Shown here: piece after piece, positions 36,973 through 50,795 of the stretch
Position numbering within the stretch: position 1 is the stretch's first letter
How the letters are laid out: every line of letters begins with the position of its first letter
Source of the DNA: Spinellus fusiger
Lineage: Eukaryota; Mucoromycota; Mucoromycetes; Mucorales; Phycomycetaceae
Length of the DNA: 64,000 nt
NCBI GenBank assembly: GCA_025094145.1
Contig: JALLLS010000019.1
Coordinates: forward strand, 248,001-312,000
Direction of reading: 5' to 3'
The notes under the pieces: generated by a model
The model's database searches: none
What the model saw: the letters and a program-made list of their open reading frames with translations, nothing else
What the model was told of the DNA's origin: nothing
Translations under genes and position numbers: made by a program

Positions 36973-39966
36973 CTATTCAGTATAGCGTGTACCAGAGTGA
37001 GATCTCTGAAGGAAATAGAGATAGGCATCTCCTATTGGAGGATTGGGTGAAGCTGCCACTCTACTATCATTGAAGAGTACCCATTGACCATGCTTACGAA
37101 CATGCGCTACATAGTGCCCACAGTGAACAGACGTGCCCTTGTGAGAGACAAAAGACTCTAATGTATAATCAAAAGGAGGTGTGGCATCTATACAAGCATG
37201 TCATCATCAGAAAGTGTCTTTTTAAAGTGTCCTGCTATTACCTCCTGTAGATGTACTAGTGCGCGATTCTGGTATATCACTATCTCCCATGTCTTCTGGG
37301 TGATTAAACAACCAATCAATAGCACGTTCAGTTGAATTATTCTATTATATTATAAAGAAATATAAATAAGATCCTGTGTTTTCTCTCTCTCTGTGTTCTA
37401 CTTACGGTTTCTCTTAATGCCTTTGATGCCTGTGCTTTTGTAAATCCCATATCACAAATAGTCTGGACATTGGTATCATTGGACTCCTCCATTATAGGTG
37501 CATCAATATCTAATGCCATATGAGTACTACTGCTATAAGAGAATAGATCTTACCAGGATCCTCCATATGTTCAAATAGCCAATTCATAGCAATATCAGCA
37601 CCGCAATTGCCAGTAGCAAACAGTGCCTTTTCACATCTCAGTCTAGGGAAGCCCATTGACATCAATTGTTCAATGCTATTCTCATCAACAGAGACAGCTA
37701 TTCAATGCACTTTAGTCCATGTATCCTGTCTTTCTCTTTCTCTCTTTTGCAGTAGTATTCACCTGCTTTGGGGGCTTCTTCTTCTGGCAAGACATCCTCA
37801 TTAGGCTGCTGCCCAGTGCTCAAATACCGATCAAGATGAATAGGTCCTTCAGGGAAGTTGATCTTGATGTCTAAATGCAACCAACAAGAGATGAGTTGCT
37901 TTTGTTTAGTAGATATCTGTTGTATTTACCTAGTTTATGTGGTACCCAGTCAATAAAAGCAAAACGACGAGCATGAAGAACAAGAGTATCAGGGAAAGTA
38001 CGGAACTTCACTGACCTAGTAGACATCCATTAGCTCGTTGTGTCTTAATAACGCTACCACTTACTTGATGGCCACTGTCTTTTCTTTACAGTGGGGACAG
38101 TTGTAGCCCTCCACTGCCTCTTCCTGTGCCCACCGATCCAAACACTCATACAAATCCACAGCCTCATACTCTGTCTTTTCTTCTGTCTTTTCTTCTGTCT
38201 TTTCTTTGTTTCTAGCAGGTACAGTCACTGACAAACTGCTGGCTGTATCTATCTGATAGCGCACTTTTTTACACTGTCCACACTGTAATCGCTGCTCCAA
38301 ACTAAACTCAAAAGTCTGGGTAGGATCCGCAGGCTTATTCCTATGTTCCTGTTGAGCAATTGATTTACACAGACACTGAAAGAACTCATAGGCATCCTGT
38401 TGACGCATGGACTGGAACTCATTATGGCTATTTCCAAACAGAGCCTTGAACATAGCAGGAGCAATACCAGGCTGACTGGGTGTGCCATCAGAAGAAGGTA
38501 CAGGCATAGAGTAGTCTCCAGACAAAAGTCCATCGGCTACTTTATGCAATTGACAATGCCAGCAGTGAGCAGATACATTCTGGCAGGTAGTAGCATGGTC
38601 TTGCAGCTGTGTAAAATAACGATCTTGGAAGGCATGGATATTGAATACAGACTGAAGAACAGAAGCCATATAGCAACTATACATACACACATATACACAC
38701 ACGGAATAAGAAGACAGCTCATGATCCTCCCTCATTACCTATTGCCCAGGTTCTTTAATCCGGTATAGCCAGGACCAAATCTAGGCTCCAGCTGTTTTCC
38801 ATCCTCCGTTGTCATACTAAAGTCAAACTTCATGTTCTGCTCCAATTGCTACCAGGAAAGAGTGAGTTGTAAGCTCAACCAACACACTTACTAATTCTGT
38901 CATGCTCTTCTCTGTCTTTGTCTGTTGGGAGACATTGATACCCCAGTTACCGAGATGGGCAGAAAGATCATTGTCCAGTCTAGCCTCATCACATAGATAG
39001 CAGTACACATCTAGTCTGTGTAAGAAGCCTTCTCTTTTCTCCCTCTCTTTATGGGCAGTGGAACTTACCTGCTGTTCCTTCCTCTGTAATTGTCCCTGTT
39101 TTGCATGATAGGGCATGGCCTGTACTCTGGAAATGCTTCAATCCATGACTATTGCCACCCGATCCATCGTATTGTCTTCTTCCACACCCAAGCACACCAC
39201 ACACCAAACACAACCACAGGTTCTCATTGAGTTCACATTCTGAACAGTGAGCCAGTGCCTGTTGTTCGACTGTCTTGCTCTGTTCTTGCTCCAAGCACAG
39301 TGTATGTTCACAGGGAACAACTTCCTCCTCCCACTGTCTTACTTGGGTCTGTTTGTTGGATGACATGCTACAGAGAATAGCCTCGACAGAGTAATTCAAC
39401 TGTAATCATTGTGGAAAGAAGAGTCAGTACCCATGCACTGTTTGTTGTTGTATTCTATCGTCCATCGTCCATCGTCTATCATTATCCATCCTACCTCTGG
39501 TGTTGCTTGAGAAGGCATATCTTCGTTGCATTCATAACAACGAACAGTCGTGGTATAGTCGTAGTTCACATTGTTCTCTTCCAGTACAACAGCAATCTTG
39601 CTTATCTTCTGAGGAGGAGGAGATCCATCTTCATCCTACACTATGACTAAGCCAGTATGCGCACTCTGATACGTACTCTTTTTGGTTTTTCAGGTACAAT
39701 GGTGCGGCATATGTTGAGAACAAGAGAATGGCCTGTGTTCTTAAAGTGGAGTTTGGCATGCTCTTGTTCAGTGTCGACGCACCCTCCATTAAAACACGTC
39801 AAGCAGACATCAATGCCAGATGGGGCGTCCTAGTAGAGTCAGTCCGTGTCAGTCCGTGTGTAGAGTGTACCTGAGTAATAAAGCACTGTGTACATTCTTC
39901 CTTGTACACCTGCGTCACAACACTGATTCTATCGAGATGAGTTGTGTGTAGATGAGGACACTGCAT
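36973..39966 (-). CDS. UBP14: Ubiquitin-specific protease of the USP5/UBP14 type
   Basis: Thirteen exons, minus strand: 39966-39871, 39829-39677, 39635-39495, 39399-39069, 39010-38892, 38848-38739, 38676-38065, 38015-37930, 37870-37763, 37697-37554, 37509-37406, 37341-37242, 37187-36973. The product is 772 aa and every junction is in phase. A variant zinc finger lies near the N-terminus and a canonical ZnF-UBP in exon 4 (CSEC, CLVCGVLGCG, HALSCKTG). The catalytic Cys box GLKNLGNSCYM is split by intron 6 at about residue 318. Two UBA domains follow (about 586-633 and 645-690), then the His box HCGHYVAH (about 722) and FNDSRV. This is the full isopeptidase T layout: it disassembles free ubiquitin chains, reading their free C-terminus with the ZnF-UBP. 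Intron 10 is 44 nt. Confidence 0.96.
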
Positions 39967-40107
39967 AAGATGGCAGAATACGAGGTGGTTGAGAAGAAAG
40001 AAAGTTGTAAAGAGAGAAAATAACACACACACACTTTTTTTTTTTGAACGCGTCTATTTTATTTCTGTTTCTCTTTTTGATTGGACAATGCTATTTTATT
40101 CACATTT

Positions 40108-41331
40108 CTAGGCTGTCAATCTCTCCTTTAGGTGCTGTGTATTGTCCCTCACCACCTTATCCAATAAGGTGTGGATCTGCATACAGCCTTCTGTAGCCAA
40201 TTCAATGACACTGGCCAATGTGTCAATATGCAGGCGAGATTCCAGCTAATATTGGTGCGTAAGAGATTGTCTTTCTTTCCTTCTGTTCATGGGGGTGGGA
40301 TGGGTTTACCTCTACTAAATTCACTTTGCCGGTTCTGGGAAGAATAGCAAGAGTGAGTTCGGGTGTGTCTGCGGATTCCTCAAAGTTGTTCAAGTCTGGT
40401 TGTGGATGTGAGTTTTGGGTTTGGATGGCAGTGTGTGATTGACTCACCCAGCACAGGCACCTTGTCAATACATCCAGCAGAACAAGCGCATACATAGTCC
40501 AGCATGGGAATGCCCGCATCAATCAGAGCCATGGTGGCAGCATTAATGCAGCTCTGAAGGAGTCCTAGCAAACCACACATCCCACTTCAGATTCAGTCCA
40601 TCGGTTATCTCTTGGAGTTAGTATAGGGAAGTACCTCCATCATGCTGGAATATCTGCAGGTAAATGTCAATCTGTGAGCGTGGAAATTGACTGGTAAGAA
40701 TCACAGGCTCAAATGTTTGTCGAATAAATGTAGCCACTTCCAACGAACGTCTGTAGATGGAGATGGAGATGGAGATGGAGATGGAGATGGAGATGGAGAT
40801 ACGTTAGGTGTTAATAGAGACAGTGCAGTGTGTTGTTCTCTCTCTCTCTTATCAATGCCACTTGCTTATCATTCTTGGACCGTTTCTTTCTCTCACTCGT
40901 ACTAAAGGGTGCCACATTGAATTCTACATTGATGATGGCACGATCTGCCAAGGACTGCATACGGTGACGAACCTACACATACATATGAACAAACATCCTT
41001 ATCTGCTTACAAGAGGGAGGTCTATTGAACTCTTCTTGGTCTCATTACTTCTCTAGGTCCATACACAGCTGCCAAGCACTTTGTGTTTCCCTGTTCAATA
41101 TAGGCAGATCCATCGGACTGACTAAACACAGACGTCTTTGCTGTTATCTTTCTCAACTCATTAGCACGACGACCATCGATGCGGAGACCTAAGAGAGAAA
41201 GAGAAAGAGAAGCTCCTTCAGTACTGCAAGTCACACTGTCCCTCACCTTCTGGTGTCAAGAGTTCAAGGCGTGACTAGGTATAGAAAGCCATAAGAGAAT
41301 AAGTCTGTGCTATGGATAAACACTCTACCAT
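40108..41331 (-). CDS. RRP41: RNA exosome core subunit RRP41 (EXOSC4)
   Basis: Eight exons, minus strand: 41331-41329, 41274-41247, 41188-41049, 40972-40866, 40750-40635, 40564-40448, 40395-40310, 40245-40108. The product is 244 aa, the usual length. The N-terminus MSRLELLTPEGLRIDGRRANE, then QGNTKCLAAVYGPRE, RAIINVEFNVAPF, SLEVATFIRQTFEP, DAGIPMLDYVCACSAG and DLNNFEESA identify an RNase PH-fold exosome ring subunit. It acts in 3'-5' RNA decay and processing in nucleus and cytoplasm. Two unusual points: exon 1 contributes only the ATG, and intron 4 appears to use a GC donor (AA|GCAAGT), because only that site keeps phase into KRSLEVA. Intron 4 also holds a GAGATG hexamer array. Confidence 0.94.
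40755..40800 (+). repeat. GAGATG hexanucleotide array inside an RRP41 intron
   Basis: About seven tandem copies of GATGGA/GAGATG sit between exons 4 and 5 of the RRP41 gene, immediately before the acceptor (reading the minus strand, CATCTC units run up to the polypyrimidine tract). The array is a C/T-rich run on the transcribed sense strand, so it may serve as, or lengthen, the polypyrimidine tract. Confidence 0.9.
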
Positions 41332-41514
41332 AGTCAATAGCAGGAATGCCCCTTTTAATGTAGAAAAAAAGAAAGAGAAAGAGAAAGAGAAAATGGTCAG
41401 TCTACAAGGGAGCAGGGTGGCTTGTGACGTCTTTTTTTTTCTTATTAAAAAAGGGACCTCCTTTTCTCTCTTCTATAAGATGTATCCGACGCTGTTACTT
41501 TCTTTTGTAGAGCT
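41332..41514. promoter_or_regulatory. Divergent intergenic region RRP41 / Arb1
   Basis: Only 183 bp separate the two start codons, so both promoters and 5' UTRs must lie here. It has an AAAGAGAAAGAGAAAG purine run (about 41368-41392) and a TTTTTTTTCTTATTAAAAAA block (41432-41452). A possible 5' exon boundary (TTTTGTAG) lies just before the Arb1 ATG at 41515, so the Arb1 mRNA may start with a noncoding exon. No specific factor site is recognised. Confidence 0.5.
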
Positions 41515-42961
41515 ATGCCAGACACATCCAACACGACATTGGAAGAACGCGTCAAGATTGTGTGAGTGTTCTCTCAGCAAGAGTTATGTAGTATCGAGCT
41601 ACTCCACCCGAGTCTACTCTAAACACACTCGTCTTTCTTTCTTTCTTTCATTATATTTAAACCTTAGCGAGGATATCTTGACAGCTACGGCTGAAGACAA
41701 CGAAAGTGAGGAGAATGAAGACGACATGCCTCCTCCTCAAAACACGATGCCTGAACACCTTTCTACACCTGTGAGTGTAAGACAGGTGCAGTCAGAAGAG
41801 AAAAAGAAAAAGAAGAGAAAGAAGAAGTCCAAGACAGCCGACCTACCCGAGGCAGGGAGTGAGATCGCCGACGACTACAAGGAGAAATACGAAGAGGACC
41901 TTGTGGAGGATCCCTATGACCGGTAATTGTTCATTCTCCATAGTTCTCGTCCTGTTTCTAAGCTATAGAACACCCGGCCTAGTTCCCATCCCCTCGCCCA
42001 GCGCGTGGAATATGCTATCTGGAAATACCGCAAAAACCACAGATTCAGTGATGAAAAAAAGGCCATCTTTGAAAACTACCTTGCGTTTGGTGGTATTACC
42101 ACGGGTCCCAATGCATTCTTAGGCCGTGCCACCAGTGCAGACACCAAAGAAGACGGCATAGAAGAGGACTTTGAAGCTGCCAAAGTCCCCACAGACCATG
42201 TCCCTGATTTTGAAGAAGACCAGGATACAGATGTAGTAGTGAGTTTTAGTGAAGTGGCTCAGGTGTATCTCGGCAACACGTTTGTGCGTGAGAGTCGGTT
42301 CATTGCTCTTCAAGACTTTGTTGACGCTCCAGTGTTGATTGATGCCTTTCTCAGGTATTTGCAAATCCGCAATGTCTGTCCAGAGTATGCAGAGGACATC
42401 GCCAAGGCCCGTGATATATGTGCTTTGGCCAAGGAAGAGTTGCCTCGGTGCAAAAGAGGATCCATTCTGTTACCTGGAAAATTCAACAAGGCCTGCAGTA
42501 TCTTGTTTGAGGGAGAACTCAAGGCAGTGTCTTTTGTCAGTGCAGGATGGGAGGGGGCTACGAACAAGGTGCAGGATCTGATTGATAGCTTCTTGGCGGA
42601 TACAGTAGGCATGACTCGTGTGGAGGCTCAGAGAATAGTGGAGACCATAGTACCGTCAGTGACTCATGCGCATGTTGTGGAGACACGCTTCCAGATCATT
42701 GTCCAGATAACAGAAGTGGAGGATGCACCAGAAGGAGGAGAAGATGGTTTTGTTGATGTTGTACTGCAGAACTACGAGGATAAGGACACCTTCAAAGTGA
42801 AGTTAGAGAAGAACATTCTGAAGGAATTGGGCCTGGGTATGGTGATGACAGCTACACTCTACAAGCTGAACTGTGATCAGTGGTACTTGGACAGAGCAAC
42901 ACTTGTAATGCCCTCCTTCTATATGAAAGACGGGTATGCGGACAAGGAAAGCTACGAGTAG
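41515..42961 (+). CDS. arb1: Argonaute siRNA chaperone (ARC) complex subunit Arb1
   Basis: Three exons: 41515-41561, 41668-41922, 41983-42961; product 426 aa. Residues 1-~100 are acidic with a Lys-rich run (KKKKKRKKKSK), i.e. a disordered, possibly nuclear-targeting segment. The remainder carries the Arb1 signature: HPLAQRVEYAIWKYRKNHRF, YLAFGGITTGPNAF, EVAQVYLGNTFVRESRF, LIDAFLRYLQIRNVCPEYAEDI, LPGKFNKACS. It closes with DQWYLDRATLVMPSFY. In fission yeast, Arb1 with Arb2 forms the ARC complex, which holds Argonaute loaded with duplex siRNA before RITS maturation in heterochromatin silencing. The start could lie further upstream if there is a 5' coding exon. Identification rests on recalled family motifs, not on a search. 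Confidence 0.88.
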
Positions 42962-44656
42962 AATAATACATAGGGATGCCTATGAAGAATACCCAACAAT
43001 GGATGTTTAGGAAGAATGCCCATGAACTGTATGCAACATTGATGAATAAAGAACTGTGTATATGTGTGTATATTGGATCCATAGTCTAGTAGTTGTGGTA
43101 GTGTTCTGGTGAGCCTGTTGAATCTCTTGCTGTTGAATAAGACTATAAATAACATTATTACCAATGTCAGTTAATATAAAATACACATGGACTATTTGTG
43201 TTTTACAATTTGATTCCCATGATTAAATAATTAAATAATAACAACACTAATAATAATAATAATAAACAAGCCTATAGCATTTCTACTCGGGTGAGAAGAC
43301 TATAAAATACTGCATAAAATACTGCATATTCTTATAATAGTAATGGCCTAACAATGGGCATGAGTGATCCATACTTTTCTCATCAACACCTTCCATATTA
43401 GTCAATTGTCTATATTTTTGGACATTGTCATCACATTTCCCCCAGCACGCTCTTCTTTATTCTAGGAATGGGAATATATTAGGCTACTCTTGTTAGCCAA
43501 TTCATAACTACTTCAAAGCCAGAGATGGACTTGGGACTCATCCTCCCATGATCATCACCATCAGAAGAAATGAGCACTGTGAATACTACAAGTGAGAGAG
43601 AACAGAAAGAGCAAAAGGAGAGCAAAAGAACAGCATTCTTATTTAAACATTAACCAATCTTCTCTTGAGAGTGTTCTTTATTCTATGGTATCTATGAAAT
43701 ATTAAGGGGAAAACATGAAATGGTGAATAACCTGAGGGATATTTGAGGCACTTATGCAGATGTCTATTTCTATGCTTCATAGTAATGCTTTATGCTCTAT
43801 GAAAATCACCACAATCCAATGCATACGATTTATCTAGTAACTACTTGTTATTGTGTGAGATGACTAAAAAGACAATAATTAAATATCAAAGGATCATAAC
43901 ATAAACAATAAAGTATAAAAGGTTAATAGAAAGAAGAGAAAGATGGGCTATGAAAAGTGTGATTTGTAAAGTGTGATTTCACCAATTAAGGAATGGAAAT
44001 CCCACTTTTTAAATATTAAACAGAGTGATAATAGAAGTAGATAATAGAAGTAGATAATAAAATTAGATAATAAAATTAGATAATAAAATTAGATAATAGA
44101 AATAGAAATCATAATAAATTGTCTATTTCTATCAATGTGAAAACAAACAGAATTAGCAGGGGGGCTTTTGTCATTTTAGTAGAACCCGCTTTCTTTACTC
44201 GCAACCGAGCAAAATCACACTCCCTCTACAGACTTATTCTGATCTGCTCCAATGCTATGGATCAGTAGCAGCTCACCGACTAGACAGGCAGACAGGCAGA
44301 CAGGCAGGCAGGCAGGCAGGCAGGCAGGTTGGATAATTCTTCCGCTCACCATTAACAGTAAGAACCACATAAAGACACCCTCTCGCTACGATTCATTAGG
44401 AATGAAAAAGTAACAAGAGCAAGGAGAAGTACAAATTAAAGTAAAAATTAAATTAACCTTCTTTCTCATGTATTATAATTTCCAGCAACCATTTCTTAAA
44501 TTTATTAATATTTATTCCTAGCCTAATAATAGTTATTATTGTAAATTCACCAAAAATACTCCTTTAAGTTCACATCATCTTAGCTTCTTCCATCTCTCGT
44601 GTGTTGCCTGTCCATCTCCTTCTTCCGCCTCTCTCCACTGTTTGTCAAGGGTTTTC
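42962..44656. other. Intergenic region with repeat tracts upstream of the DYRK kinase gene
   Basis: About 1.7 kb, AT-rich. A roughly 12-bp AGATAATAAAATT unit is repeated about six times (44028-44110), and an ACAGGCAGG/CAGG tract lies at about 44283-44328. The last few hundred bases are the presumed promoter of the kinase gene. No exon or RNA gene found. Confidence 0.5.
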
Positions 44657-49168
<4,512 letters not shown>

Positions 49169-49641
49169 AATCCCAGGAAAAGAGATCTCCAGTTGTACAA
49201 TGGTAAGCAGAAGAGTCCAAGCCATGGATCCAAAGTGACTTATATCATACGTACAGGACTTTATTTCTTCTCTTTCACTCCCTTCTTCTTGTGCATTGTT
49301 CACTGTATCCTGTGTATCTTACTTTGTCATTTCAATCTTTTCTCTCTCTTTTCTTATTGACTTTCTTTTGTGTATACGTAAAGGTAAATACCTTCCTTTT
49401 TATTCCAACTCTCTCTTTGTGAAGATTGACTAGGAAGAGGTTCTTCTCTATTCAATGTGCTTTTCTTGCTAATGTCAATAAAAGCACTATGGATGGAGGA
49501 ATTGTTTTATTTATTTTCCTTTATTATTTGTCACTGTTACAGGCTCTACTGCTTTCTAGTGTAGGATATTTTAATAGAGTGTAATCTACTACAATCAACT
49601 GCACTATGTTCTATTGTGCTAGTGTGCTATTACAGTGTATG
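49169..49641. other. 3' region of the kinase gene
   Basis: About 470 bp downstream of the kinase stop, pyrimidine-rich with an AATAAA at about 49478. It ends where the Fanzor-like repeat copy 2 begins. No gene seen. Confidence 0.5.
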
Positions 49642-50795
49642 TTACTAGACATCATAATGTCTTTTTGCATGAAAAAATTCAATAAGATACACTTTATTAT
49701 CACTTTTTAGATAGTTTACCTGTATCATGGGTTTCCGTCAGTTAGTTAACCGAGGCCCCAGTGATAACTGGGGAGAAGAAGGATGGAGATGAATCAGAAG
49801 GCTTGGACCTTTTCTTGGTTCTAAGTGTATCTTTGGAGTCATGCTTTCTTTTGTTCCATCTACAAAAGCACTATGAGAGGGTATCATTTTCCCTTGGAGA
49901 CATTAGACTATGTCTAAAGTTCAATGTAGCAGCTAGATCACGATTCCAAAGCCTCAATGTCTTGTCTTTCATACAAATTTGGTTTGAACACCTATTTGAA
50001 GAGAGAGAAATATGAGTTTCTTTTTTTGATATAGAATTAAGAAGAAATGACCTGGGAAGACCATGACATCTAACTTGGAGTATTTTTGTTCGTTGATAGG
50101 GCCTGGGGTTCTTGACATGTTTAAATGTTTCCAAGGGTGAGTACTTGCACTCAGGACATAGGCTTGGTATTTTGAATTCATTGATAAGATAGAGTCTGAA
50201 TCCTTCTTTCTTCAACATCCTCTGCATGCCTTTTCTCTTTATTGTCATTCATCTGGTAGTATTAGCACCTGGATGACTTACTATAGGCTTCTTATCAGTC
50301 TCCTATAAAAACCAAACACATGTAAGAACTCTAGGTTGATTCTATAAGCATATTGTATCTTCTTTACTTCATTAACATCTTGTTGGCTGTATAACATATT
50401 TAGTTCAGAAAGAATAGATAGAAATACAATAAGAAATAAGAAATAAATAGCTTTTAATAGTATTGAATGGTATTAGCTACTATTTATCATACGTTAATAA
50501 GGTTATGTCGTATGAGGTTCAGGCAAACTTGCACAATGCTAGCACACATGTCTACTCTATACTAATGAAAGGGCTTTCCAAATAAATATAAGTGATTTAT
50601 TTTTCTGTACATTAGTCTGAAGCAGTCGTATTTCATTGTGCTTATCATGATATTTTGGTCATTGACTGAGCACGTTTTTATAGTCCAACCTAACTGTCCT
50701 GTAGGAAGAAAGAAGTATGTAGCTCATAGGATTATATGACTGATCCATCTCACTCATTCTTTGCAGTAAGCTGCCATTTCTTGATCATATCACAA
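49642..50795 (-). repeat. Fanzor-like repeat element, copy 2
   Basis: Near-identical in its central part to 32970-33780 and clearly similar in its outer part to 34200-34482, but lacking about 400 bp found in copy 1. The similarity to copy 1 stops exactly where the Helitron 3' end (CTAG) begins at 50796, so the Helitron either landed at the element's edge or cut it. Confidence 0.75.
49871..50248 (-). pseudogene. Zinc-ribbon / RuvC-III-like C-terminal fragment, Fanzor/TnpB type (copy 2)
   Basis: Two exons, minus strand: 50248-50052 and 49991-49871, with the same sizes and phases as copy 1 (197 nt and 121 nt). It reads CPEC, then RCHGLPRC and LWNRDLAATLNFRH, and ends at the same TAG, after which the frame again stays open. 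Because both copies share intron position and stop, the truncation predates the duplication, or the stop is the real end of a mini-protein. No N-terminal RuvC-I/II region can be found upstream within the repeat. Assignment to Fanzor/TnpB is inferred from the ribbon plus NRDxAAxxN layout. Confidence 0.5.

Noticed and set aside
37498..37553. 20-nt intron between UBP14 exons 10 and 11
   Set aside because: Too short and out of phase; the 44-nt intron ending at ATTAG (37510) restores phase and gives the family-like EDPDIDAP sequence.
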